From the NCBI RefSeq assembly GCF_000331005.1, contig NZ_AEJB01000070.1, positions 1 through 64,000 of the forward strand: a DNA stretch of 64,000 nt, written 5' to 3'. Numbering within the stretch: the first letter of the stretch is position 1; each line of letters opens with the position of its first letter. The notes beneath the pieces are model-generated. The model had not been told where the DNA came from, did no database searches, and saw only the letters and a program-made list of their open reading frames with translations. Shown one piece after another: positions 1 to 8,155 of this stretch. The stretch is from Streptomyces turgidiscabies Car8 (GTDB lineage: Bacteria; Actinomycetota; Actinomycetes; Streptomycetales; Streptomycetaceae). Position numbers and translations under genes: made by a program.

Positions 1-2
1 AC

Positions 3-35
3 CGCCTCCAGATCCGCAAGGCCGAAGAGACGTGA
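3..35 (+). CDS. 3' end of an upstream gene (partial)
   Basis: The first bases read in one frame as RLQIRKAEET followed by TGA at 33-35, a plausible charged C-terminus of a gene that begins before the window. Only ten residues are visible, so the product cannot be named, and chance reading is possible. Confidence 0.35.
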   Translation, partial: RLQIRKAEET

Positions 36-169
36 CGGTCGTCAACAGGCAGTCCAAGGCTAGGGAGATCCCAGCCCTCGCTCGTCGAGAAGGTCACCGG
101 CACCAAGGTCGCCCGCGCGTCGATTCACCTCTTTTTTGTCGCGCAGAGCGGCCGGCCGCTGGAGTGCCG

Positions 170-1651
170 ATGGACCAGCCTGTCCCAATACCCGACCCGT
201 CGGCCGCGCGCCGCCTGCGCGACCGGACGACCGTTCCGGCGCTGGCGTTCGGCGGGATGCTCATGGCGGTCATGCAGACCGTCGTCATCCCCCTGCTGCC
301 CGACCTCCCCCGGCTGACGGGAGCCTCGCCCGGAGCGGTCTCCTGGATGGTGACCGCGACCCTGTTGTCCGGCGCCGTTCTCACCCCGGTGCTGGGCCGC
401 GCCGGCGACATGTACGGCAAACGGCGGGTACTGATCGCGGCCCTGGGGCTGATGGTCATCGGCTCGGTCATGTGCGCCCTGTCCTCCGACATCGGCGTAC
501 TCATCACGGCCCGCGCCCTCCAGGGCGCCGCGTCCGCCGTCGTCCCCCTGTCGATCAGCATCCTGCGCGACGAACTGCCGCCCGAGCGCACCGGAAGCGC
601 GGTGGCCCTGATGAGCTCCACCGTCGGGATCGGCGCCGCCCTCGGGCTGCCGCTCGCCGCGCTGATCGTCCAGTACGCGAACTGGCACATCATGTTCTGG
701 GCGACCGCGGGCCTCGGCACGGTGGGCGTGAGCGCGGTGTGGTGGGCGGTGCGCGAGTCGCCCGTCCGTGAGCCGGGGCGCTTCGACGTCATGGGTGCGC
801 TGGGGCTGGCCGTCGGGCTGGTGTGTCTGCTCCTCGGCATCGTCGAGGGCGGCGCGTGGGGGTGGGGCAGCGCGCGCGTCCTGGGGCTGTTCCTCGGCGC
901 CGTCGCGATGCTCGGCCTGTGGTGGTGGCACCAACTGCGCACCCCGGAGCCCCTGGTGGACCTGCGGCTGGTCTCCCGGCCCCGGGTCGGCCTCTCCCAT
1001 GTCGCCGCCCTGCTGACCGGATTCGCCTTCTACTCCAACTCCCTGGTGACGGCCCAGCTGGTCCAGGCGCCCGAGGCCACCGGGTACGGGCTCGGCCTGT
1101 CCATCGTCCAGACGGGCCTCGTCCTGCTGCCCGGCGGCATCGTCATGCTGGTGTTCTCGCCCGTCTCGGCCCGCCTCTCGGCACGGTACGGACCGCGGGT
1201 CACCCTCGCCGTCGGTACGGCGGTCATCGCGCTCGGCTATGTGGTGCGCATCGCGGACAGCCGCGACCTGTGGATGATCATCGTGGGCGCCGCGGTCGTC
1301 GGCATGGGCACCACCTTCGCCTACTCGGCGCTGCCCATGCTGATCCTGGGGGCCGTGCCGCCCGGCCAGACCGCCTCCGCCAACGGCGTCAACGTCCTGA
1401 TGCGCACGGTCGGCCAGGCCATGTGCAGCGCCGTCGTCGTCGCCGTGCTGGTACGCCACACCAGTCCGGTCGGCGGTGTCCCCGTACCCACGCTGCACGG
1501 CTACCTGCTGGCGTTCGGCATGGCGGGGGTCGTCGCCCTGCTGGCCTGCACGGCGGCCCTCACCATCCCCGGCGACCCGGTCGGCGGCGGCACCCGGCGC
1601 GCCCGTGCGCGCACCCCGGGAGCGCGGGACGGGGCGATGGAGGGAGCATGA
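170..1651 (+). CDS. MFS drug exporter, DHA2 (EmrB/QacA-like) type
   Basis: 493-residue integral membrane protein with many hydrophobic segments. It carries the MFS motif after TM2 (LGRAGDMYGKRRVL) and a TM5-type motif (GIGAALGLPLAALI), as in proton-driven multidrug exporters with 12-14 helices. I chose the ATG at 170 because GGAG lies five bases before it and the hydrophobic region begins soon after; a longer frame from 32 adds 46 low-complexity residues. The stop overlaps the start of the TetR gene (ATGA), so the two are translationally coupled and the regulator probably controls this pump. The substrate cannot be inferred. Confidence 0.9.
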   Translation: MDQPVPIPDPSAARRLRDRTTVPALAFGGMLMAVMQTVVIPLLPDLPRLTGASPGAVSWMVTATLLSGAVLTPVLGRAGDMYGKRRVLIAALGLMVIGSVMCALSSDIGVLITARALQGAASAVVPLSISILRDELPPERTGSAVALMSSTVGIGAALGLPLAALIVQYANWHIMFWATAGLGTVGVSAVWWAVRESPVREPGRFDVMGALGLAVGLVCLLLGIVEGGAWGWGSARVLGLFLGAVAMLGLWWWHQLRTPEPLVDLRLVSRPRVGLSHVAALLTGFAFYSNSLVTAQLVQAPEATGYGLGLSIVQTGLVLLPGGIVMLVFSPVSARLSARYGPRVTLAVGTAVIALGYVVRIADSRDLWMIIVGAAVVGMGTTFAYSALPMLILGAVPPGQTASANGVNVLMRTVGQAMCSAVVVAVLVRHTSPVGGVPVPTLHGYLLAFGMAGVVALLACTAALTIPGDPVGGGTRRARARTPGARDGAMEGA

Positions 1652-2250
1652 GCGCTGTGCCCACACCACCGACGACCGACACCGATCCGTCCCCGGCCGC
1701 CACCCCGCGCCGGGACGCGGAGCAGACCAGGGCCGCCATCCTGCGCGCCGCCCGTTACCTCTTCGCCCGCCACGCCCAGGCGGACATCACACTCAAGGCG
1801 GTCGCCGAACGCGCCGGTGTCAGCCCGCCGTTGATCCTGAAGTACTTCGGCAACAAGGACGCGCTCTTCGCCCGCCTGATGTCCTTCGCGGAGGACGCCG
1901 ACGCCGTCCTCGACGCCCCCCTGGACGACCTCGGCCGCCATATGGTCCGCCATCTCCTCACCGGCCAGACCGAGCGCGGCGCCGACCCCGTCCTGCGGAT
2001 CGTGTTCGCCCCCGTCCAGGGCGACCAGGGCGACATCATGCGCGCCAACTTCCGCACCCAGGTGAGCGACCGCCTCGCCGGCCGTCTCACCGGCCCCGAC
2101 CCCGGCCTGCGCGCCGAACTGGCCGTCGCCACCCTGCTCGGCCTGGGCGTCATGTACGGCATCGCCCGCGGCACACATCTGCGGGAGGCGACGGTCGACG
2201 ACATCGTCGACCGGTACGCCCCCACCGTGCAGGCCCTGCTCACCCCTTGA
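1648..2250 (+). CDS. TetR family transcriptional regulator
   Basis: 200 residues with an N-terminal TetR helix-turn-helix at about residues 28-72 (TRAAILRAARYLFA, then TLKAVAERAGVSPPLILKYF). The C-terminal ligand domain is divergent. The ATG overlaps the exporter stop by four bases. By analogy with TetR-pump pairs it is likely the local repressor, but as the second gene of the operon it may also act elsewhere. No clear palindromic operator is visible before the operon. Confidence 0.9.
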   Translation: MSAVPTPPTTDTDPSPAATPRRDAEQTRAAILRAARYLFARHAQADITLKAVAERAGVSPPLILKYFGNKDALFARLMSFAEDADAVLDAPLDDLGRHMVRHLLTGQTERGADPVLRIVFAPVQGDQGDIMRANFRTQVSDRLAGRLTGPDPGLRAELAVATLLGLGVMYGIARGTHLREATVDDIVDRYAPTVQALLTP

Positions 2251-2257
2251 CGAGGCG

Positions 2258-3955
2258 TCAGCGCAGCAGCCGGTCGAGGAACGCGTTGCCGAACACGCCG
2301 TGCGGGTCGAGCCGGTCCAGGGTCCCGACGGCCTCCTGCCACACGGTGTCTCCGTAGGAGGCCGGGACCGCCGTGCCGATGACCTCCTCGTCGCTCCACC
2401 CGGCCGATTCCGTGTACGCCCACCCCTTGGACCACTCGACCCGGGTCAGCGCGTGCCCGCCGTCGTACGTCGCGAGCAGGAACTGTTCGAGCTCGCGGAA
2501 GAACTCCTCCGCGTACGGCGTCCCGGGCAGCGTCAGTACGTCCAGCCAGACGGCGGTGTCCCACTCGGGATGCCCGTCCACCGGTCGCAGCGCGGACAGC
2601 AGCGGGGCGTGGGCGTCGGCCGAGTCGGAGTCGCCGGGGCGGTCGAGGCCGGTGGCGCGGATCTCGACGGTGCCGTTGACCGGGAAGCGGCCCGACGCGG
2701 CGTACGCCGCGAGGCGTTCCCGGTAGAACGCGGTGAACTCCGCGATGACCCGCTGCACCTGGGCCCGGCTGGTCAGCACCGCGTACCCGTTGGCGGTGAC
2801 CCGCAGAGTCGTGGGCCTGACGTACAGCAGCGTGTTCTTCGACGGCCCCCAGATGTCCGCCGACAGCGTCGTCACGAGCCCGAGCGCGGCCGCGTCCAGC
2901 TGCGCGTTGCCGAGCACCGGCGCGAGATACCAGGCCCCGTCGGAGAGGATCCGCCCCACGAGGTCGGCCACCAGGGTCGGGACGTTGTCGGAGAACGGGT
3001 AGTTGTACGGCGACGACACGCGCCGCGAGGTCAGCGGCTTGACCGGCGCGACGCTCCACACCTTCAGCCAGGGGGACTCCGTGAAGGCGAACCAGATCGT
3101 CTCGACCCGCCCGGCCTCGTCCAGGAAACTCGCGAAGGTCCGCCCGCCGGAACCGCTGCCGGGCGCCGCGAACAGTTCGGCCGCCGAGATGTCCGTACGG
3201 CTGACGCAGCGCAGGTTGCTGTTCGCCCCCGCCCGCAGCACGACCTCGACGACCAGGGACCGGCCGAGGTGGGTGAGGAGCGCCGCGCAGTCCGCCTCGT
3301 CGCGCTGGAAGGTCCGCAGGACGTAGGCGCCGGAGCCCTCGTCCCACACGACCGCCGTCAGGGACAGCACGAGATTGCTGAGCGAGCCGTACGTGTGACC
3401 GGGCGGCCTGGTCTCGCCGGTGGCCGGTACGGCGGTGCCGTGCGCGTCGACGGCCAGCGCGCCGCCCAGCGTGAGGTCACCGGGTGCGGGCGCGGCGGTG
3501 ACCCCGAGTCCGTGCCGCTCCAGGTAGGTGAGCAGGGCCTCCAGGGTGACTCCGGTGCCGGCGCGCACGGCGGCCGGGCCGGTGGACTCCAGGGCGAGGC
3601 CGGTGAGATGCGGAGCGGTGTCGACGATCAGTACGGGCGCGCCGGACTCCGTACCGTCCGTGATCGTCAGGGGCGACCAGCCGTGCGCGGAGCCCCGGGC
3701 GCGGACCGTCCAGCCTTGCTGCCAGGCCCAGTTGACGACATCGACCACCTGGCCGGGGTCGGCCGGCGCGCAGGCCCACAGTCCGTCGGCGGTGATCTCG
3801 CCGACCCAGTTGCGGTAGCCGGAGCGGTAGGGCGTGACGGCCGCCGGGAAGCCGGGAAGCTCGGTGGCGGCGACGGCCGGGTCCGCGGCGATCGGCACCA
3901 GGGCGAGGGAGGCCGCGCCGAGCAGGAAACCGCGACGCGCCAAGTGATCAACCAT
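2258..3955 (-). CDS. Secreted FAD-dependent oxidoreductase, type II cholesterol-oxidase-like
   Basis: 565 residues. The N-terminus has a Tat-type signal (ARRGFLLGAASLALVP, cleavage near AVAA). A VAO/PCMH-type FAD domain follows (CAPADPGQVVDVVNWAW, RARGSAHGWSPL, GVTLEALLTYLE, APGDLTLGGALAVDAHGT), then a long cap domain. This matches the covalent-FAD class of cholesterol oxidases (Brevibacterium type), which oxidise and isomerise 3-beta-hydroxysterols outside the cell. The histidine in RARGSAHGW is the natural candidate for covalent FAD linkage. Sterol specificity is inferred from family resemblance only. It is convergent with the TetR gene and divergent from the aldo/keto reductase. Confidence 0.8.
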   Translation of the reverse strand: MVDHLARRGFLLGAASLALVPIAADPAVAATELPGFPAAVTPYRSGYRNWVGEITADGLWACAPADPGQVVDVVNWAWQQGWTVRARGSAHGWSPLTITDGTESGAPVLIVDTAPHLTGLALESTGPAAVRAGTGVTLEALLTYLERHGLGVTAAPAPGDLTLGGALAVDAHGTAVPATGETRPPGHTYGSLSNLVLSLTAVVWDEGSGAYVLRTFQRDEADCAALLTHLGRSLVVEVVLRAGANSNLRCVSRTDISAAELFAAPGSGSGGRTFASFLDEAGRVETIWFAFTESPWLKVWSVAPVKPLTSRRVSSPYNYPFSDNVPTLVADLVGRILSDGAWYLAPVLGNAQLDAAALGLVTTLSADIWGPSKNTLLYVRPTTLRVTANGYAVLTSRAQVQRVIAEFTAFYRERLAAYAASGRFPVNGTVEIRATGLDRPGDSDSADAHAPLLSALRPVDGHPEWDTAVWLDVLTLPGTPYAEEFFRELEQFLLATYDGGHALTRVEWSKGWAYTESAGWSDEEVIGTAVPASYGDTVWQEAVGTLDRLDPHGVFGNAFLDRLLR

Positions 3956-4071
3956 CAGGTCACGCTAAAGGGTGATGGACGCGAATTGGTTGCCGCCTTT
4001 ATCGCCTCACTCGTATGGGTGACACCGGGCCCTGGTCTGCGGGCAGGTCGGACGGATGAAACACTGACGCC

Positions 4072-5055
4072 ATGGACGAGCGTGTAATCGGTAGGTCGGG
4101 TCAGCGGGCGTCGGTCATCGGCCTTGGAACGTGGCAGCTGGGCGCCGACTGGGGCGACGTGGAGGACAAGGACGCCGTCGCGGTGCTGGACGCGGCGGTC
4201 GAGTCGGGAGTGACCTTCTTCGACACCGCCGACGTGTACGGCGACGGGCGCAGCGAGCAGACCATCGCCGCCTTCCTGCGCGGCAGGCCCGAGCTGGACG
4301 TGCTGGTCGCGACCAAGATGGGCCGCCGGCTCGACCAGCTCCCGGAGAACTACGTTCTCGACAACTTCCGCGCCTGGAACGACCGTTCGCGGCGCAACCT
4401 CGGCGTCGACCGGATCGACCTGGTCCAGCTGCACTGCCCGCCGACCCCGGTCTACTCCTCCGGCGAGGTCTTCGACGCCCTGGACACCCTGGTCGACGAG
4501 GGGCGTATCGCCCGGTACGGCGTCAGCGTCGAGACCTGCGAGGAAGCGCTCACCGCGATCGCCCGCCCGGGCGTGACCAGCGTGCAGATCATCCTCAACG
4601 CGTTCCGCATGAAGCCCCTCGCCGAGGTGCTCCCGGCCGCCGAGAAGGCGGGCGTCGGCATCATCGCCCGGGTCCCGCTCGCCTCGGGCCTGCTGTCGGG
4701 CAAGTACACCAAGGACACGGTGTTCCCGGAGAACGACCACCGCACCTACAACCGCCACGGCGAGGCCTTCGATCAGGGCGAGACCTTCTCCGGTGTCGAC
4801 TACGCCACCGGCGTCGAGGCGGCGGCCGAGTTCTCGGCCCTCGCCCCGGAGGGGTACACCCCGGCGCAGCTGGCCCTGCGCTGGATCCTCCAGCAGCCCG
4901 GTGTGACCACGGTGATCCCGGGCGCCCGCTCGGCCGAGCAGGCCCGCGCCAACGCGGCGGCCGCCGCTCTGCCGGCGCTGTCGCAGGAGACGCTCACCGC
5001 GATCCAGGACCTCTACGACCGCCGGATCAAGGCCCAGGTGGAGAGCCGCTGGTAG
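4072..5055 (+). CDS. Aldo/keto reductase
   Basis: 327-residue TIM-barrel NAD(P)H-dependent oxidoreductase, full length for the family. The catalytic tetrad is visible: Asp and Tyr in FFDTADVYGDGRSE, Lys in VATKMGR and His in VQLHCPP. The C-terminal nucleotide-binding segment contains TTVIPGARSAEQARAN. It reduces carbonyls to alcohols in the cytoplasm; the natural substrate is unknown. It is transcribed divergently from the cholesterol-oxidase-like gene across a 116-bp gap. Confidence 0.92.
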   Translation: MDERVIGRSGQRASVIGLGTWQLGADWGDVEDKDAVAVLDAAVESGVTFFDTADVYGDGRSEQTIAAFLRGRPELDVLVATKMGRRLDQLPENYVLDNFRAWNDRSRRNLGVDRIDLVQLHCPPTPVYSSGEVFDALDTLVDEGRIARYGVSVETCEEALTAIARPGVTSVQIILNAFRMKPLAEVLPAAEKAGVGIIARVPLASGLLSGKYTKDTVFPENDHRTYNRHGEAFDQGETFSGVDYATGVEAAAEFSALAPEGYTPAQLALRWILQQPGVTTVIPGARSAEQARANAAAAALPALSQETLTAIQDLYDRRIKAQVESRW

Positions 5056-5073
5056 CGGACAGCCGTACGCGCG

Positions 5074-5421
5074 TCACGGCTCCAGGAGCAGCTGCCGTTC
5101 CTGCTCCTGGTCGCCGGAGACAGTGCCCCGGTCCTGCGCGGTGAACGTACCGGTGAGGGTGTCGCCGGCGCAGCGGACGGCCGTGGGCGTGCCCTGCACG
5201 GTGACCATCACCGGCGCCGAGAGCGGCGTTCTCCTCGGGTGACCGGGCGCGTGGGACTCCGTACCGACGGTGAACGCGGCAGTGTGCACCGTCGAGTGCC
5301 CGTCGTCGTCCCCCGGGGACTCGTCCGCCGGCCCGAAGGCCGATTCCAGTGCTCGTACGACCGTCTGCGCGTCGGCGGCGGTGCCGCCACTGATCGTGAG
5401 GGTGAGCTGCGTTCCGGACAT
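5074..5421 (-). CDS. Small hypothetical protein
   Basis: 115 residues from the ATG at 5421, which follows an AGAGG ribosome-binding site; an upstream in-frame ATG at 5448 has none. It starts SGTQLTLTISGGTAADAQTVVRALES and looks like a small alpha/beta protein with a glycine/aspartate-rich middle and no signal peptide. Codon use is typical of the host, which favours a real gene. Convergent with the aldo/keto reductase. No function is recognised. Confidence 0.6.
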   Translation of the reverse strand: MSGTQLTLTISGGTAADAQTVVRALESAFGPADESPGDDDGHSTVHTAAFTVGTESHAPGHPRRTPLSAPVMVTVQGTPTAVRCAGDTLTGTFTAQDRGTVSGDQEQERQLLLEP

Positions 5422-5571
5422 GGCCGGACCTCTTCTCGACATGGGCACCGTGGTGCGCTACGAGTAGCCCTCCCCCGATCACTCAAACCGGCTGGTCCTG
5501 ACCTGATCGATTTCGCCGTGACGGGGAACCCGTAGCCGACAGGACGTGAGGCGAGTGGGCCGGGAGGAATC

Positions 5572-6072
5572 ATGGTGGACACGGACGGCGAGGTCGGCAC
5601 GCGCAAACGCGGGCGTACGGAGACCGAGGACGAGCGGGCCGACCGTATGTGGGGCGAGCTCATCCAGGAGGTGCGGGTCGCGCAGACGGGTGTGCAGATC
5701 CTGTTCGGTTTCCTGCTGACCGTCGTCTTCACCCCGAGGTACCCGCAGCTGGGACAGACGGAACACACGATCTACATCATCACCGTCGTCCTGGGGGCCG
5801 CCGCGACCGGAGCCCTCATCGGGCCGGTCTCCCTGCACCGGATAGTCTCCGGACGCCGGGTGAAACCGCAGGCCGTGCGCTGGGCCTCGCGCATGACCTT
5901 CACGGGTCTGGTGCTGCTGCTCGCCACGATGACCTCGGCGTTGCTGCTGGTCCTCAGGGTGGCCACCCACGACGGGTACGTGCCCTGGCTGGTCGCGGGG
6001 ATCGTCGCCTGGTACCTGGCCTGCTGGTTCGTGCTGCCGCTGTGGACGCGCTACCGCTACACCACGAACTGA
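5572..6072 (+). CDS. DUF6328-type membrane protein
   Basis: 166 residues, with GGGAGGA before the ATG. A charged N-terminus (RADRMWGELIQEVRVAQTGVQ) is followed by four hydrophobic segments (FGFLLTVVF, IYIITVVLGAAATGALI, FTGLVLLLATMTSALLLVL, WLVAGIVAWYLACWFVL). This matches the actinobacterial DUF6328 family, whose role is unknown. Its last 16 bases overlap the end of the convergent DUF2238 gene. Confidence 0.8.
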   Translation: MVDTDGEVGTRKRGRTETEDERADRMWGELIQEVRVAQTGVQILFGFLLTVVFTPRYPQLGQTEHTIYIITVVLGAAATGALIGPVSLHRIVSGRRVKPQAVRWASRMTFTGLVLLLATMTSALLLVLRVATHDGYVPWLVAGIVAWYLACWFVLPLWTRYRYTTN

Positions 6073-6734
6073 GCGTGAGCGCGCAGCGCCGCGAGCTGCC
6101 GGTCGTGGACGCGGCTCAGCAGGAGCAGCGAGAGGGTCGCACCGATCAGCGCGCAGAACATGTCCCACTGCGTGTCCCACACGTCGCCCTGCGTGGCCAG
6201 GAAGTCGTCGGCCGCGGCGCCGCCGATCACGGCCGCCGCCCACTCGAACATCTCGAACAGCGCGCTGAAGGCGAGGCAGGCGCAGACGGTCAGCGGCGCG
6301 AGCCAGCGGCTGCCGCGCAGCGGTGACGTCCGGCTCAGCACCTCCCGTACGAGCAGGGCCGGCACGAAGCCCTGCATCAGGTGGCCGAGCCGGTCGTACG
6401 GATTGCGGTCGAGGCCGAACGTGTCGCGCGCCCAGTCGCCCAGCGGGACCTGCGCGTAGGTGTAGTGGCCGCCCACCATCAGGACGAGCGCGTGGAGGGC
6501 GAGCAGGCAGCACAGCAGGTTGGTGAGGGGGAAGCGCCGCCAGGTCAGGACGATCACGGGCAGCCCGACCAGGATCCAGACCGTCTCCAGGAACCAGGTC
6601 ATCAGGTCGTGCGGCTGCCATACGGAGATCGCGAGCGCGGCGGTCACCAGCCCGGCCAGCAGCACGGGAAGGCGTCGGCGCGGGGCGCCGACGGCGGCCG
6701 GGAGGGGGTGGGAGGCGGTGTCAACTGCGGGCAT
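6057..6734 (-). CDS. DUF2238/YjdF-like integral membrane protein
   Basis: 225 residues from the ATG at 6734, which has a good AAGGAG site; an upstream in-frame start lacks one. About six transmembrane helices. The family signature region includes DRNPYDRLGHLMQGFVPAL and an acidic segment FEMFEWAAAVIGG followed by DDFLATQGDVWDTQWDM. The family is unannotated functionally. Convergent overlap of 16 bases with the DUF6328 gene. Confidence 0.82.
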   Translation of the reverse strand: MPAVDTASHPLPAAVGAPRRRLPVLLAGLVTAALAISVWQPHDLMTWFLETVWILVGLPVIVLTWRRFPLTNLLCCLLALHALVLMVGGHYTYAQVPLGDWARDTFGLDRNPYDRLGHLMQGFVPALLVREVLSRTSPLRGSRWLAPLTVCACLAFSALFEMFEWAAAVIGGAAADDFLATQGDVWDTQWDMFCALIGATLSLLLLSRVHDRQLAALRAHAQFVV

Positions 6735-6831
6735 CGGGACGCTCCTTGTGGTGGAGCACCATCGTGGGGGAGCGTCCCGGCTCCCCGCTTGAGTACGCGT
6801 ACTCAAGCGGGGGTGCCCATGTCCCCAGGTG

Positions 6832-7986
6832 CTACGCGGGCGAGGTACGGGCCCCGCGCAGCGCCGTGATGCACGAGGCGATGGCCTCCTGGAGCTCTTC
6901 CAGCTGCTGGACCATGTCGTCCTCGGCGAACTCCTGGACGTCGTCGAAGGTCAGCTCCTCGAACGCCTTCGTCGCCTTCGTCAGGCTGCTGTAGAACTTG
7001 GTCCGCCGTTCCTGGACGCGCAGTTCCGGGTCGGCCTCGACGGCCTCGACGACGAGGTTCTTGAGGGTGTCGTAGGCCTCGCTCGCCCACTCGCCGGTGT
7101 CCTCGTCCTCGTCCAGCTCGTCGAGGAGGGACAGATGCCGTTCGGCCTCCTGGCGCAGGTCGACGGGCGCTTCGATGGTCTGCCCGGCGGGCGTCTTCAC
7201 CTGGCCGGACTCGGCGATCTGGCGGACGTATCCGACGCGGTCGGCCGACCGGGACTCGGTGGCCACGGCCTTCTTGAGGTCGTCGGTGCGGACGATGTCG
7301 CGGGCCAGCTCGGCCTGGAGGTCCGGGTCCTCCTTGATCCGGTCGAGCAGTGCGTGCCGGGCGGCGCGGGCGGTCGAGGGGTCGGCCATGATCGCGGCAC
7401 GCAGCGCGGTGGGGTTCTCCGCGACCTCCAGCGCCTTGGTCGGCCGGATGCCCTCCGCCTCGGCGGCCTCGGAGATGGCGGCGCCGCGCTCGGAGCCCGC
7501 GCTGGAACGGGCGCTGTAGTAGGTGAGCCACAGGTCGGCGCCCGGGAGTTCGACCTCCGCGCCCGGGGCCAGCGCCTCGAAGTGCGGGACGACACCGTCG
7601 TCGGCGGCCTTGTCCCAGGCCTTGTAGTAGCGCATGACCCGCTCGGGCGAGCAGTCGGCGAGAGCGGCGAACTCCTTGGCGGAGACCTTCGGCGTCTCAC
7701 CGGCGGCCTGACCGCCGGGCCGTACGCTCCGCGCCACCTTCAGCCCGAAGGCCCAGCCTCCCGTCCGTGCGTAGGCCCCGAACTCCTGCGCGTCGCGCGC
7801 CACGAGGGGGGACACGTCGGCGGGGTCGACGGAGGCCTCGTCGGTGGCGCCGTCGGCGTCGCCGGGTTCCGCGGACGGCTCGGACCACTCGGACCCGGCG
7901 AACTCCTCGGCCACGGAAGGCATCTCGGGTGTCTCGGAAGGTTCGGGCGACTCGGACGTTTCGGACGGGGCGATCGCTACGGTCAC
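6832..7986 (-). CDS. Conserved actinobacterial hypothetical protein with HTH-like segment
   Basis: 384 residues from the GTG at 7986. A Ser/Glu/Pro-rich acidic N-terminus of about 70 residues is followed by a globular part. An apparent helix-turn-helix-like stretch (KVSAKEFAALADCSPERVMR) sits near residue 100. Further on come long amphipathic helices and a very acidic region (LDELDEDEDTGEW). There is no signal peptide or membrane segment. A DNA-binding or nucleoid-associated role is possible, but this is inference from the segment only. A weak candidate promoter (TGTCAA and TATAGG separated by 19-20 bases) lies upstream near 8045-8075. Confidence 0.7.
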   Translation of the reverse strand: MTVAIAPSETSESPEPSETPEMPSVAEEFAGSEWSEPSAEPGDADGATDEASVDPADVSPLVARDAQEFGAYARTGGWAFGLKVARSVRPGGQAAGETPKVSAKEFAALADCSPERVMRYYKAWDKAADDGVVPHFEALAPGAEVELPGADLWLTYYSARSSAGSERGAAISEAAEAEGIRPTKALEVAENPTALRAAIMADPSTARAARHALLDRIKEDPDLQAELARDIVRTDDLKKAVATESRSADRVGYVRQIAESGQVKTPAGQTIEAPVDLRQEAERHLSLLDELDEDEDTGEWASEAYDTLKNLVVEAVEADPELRVQERRTKFYSSLTKATKAFEELTFDDVQEFAEDDMVQQLEELQEAIASCITALRGARTSPA

Positions 7987-8155
7987 AGGTGACTCTCCCG
8001 GGCAGGGTGGACGGACTGAGAAGGTGCAGACACGCAGCCTATATGCGCGCATTGGCGCTGCTTTGACAGACCGGGCCCGACCCCGGATCCCGGCCTGTCA
8101 CCGGCTCCGTACGCCCGGTGGTCGACACGTGTACCCGCCCACAGCTGTACGCGGT

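Noticed and set aside
2300-4087. 595-codon frame opposite the cholesterol-oxidase-like gene
   Set aside because: Arg/Gly/Asp-rich shadow translation with no domain; the minus-strand gene has a signal peptide and clear FAD motifs.
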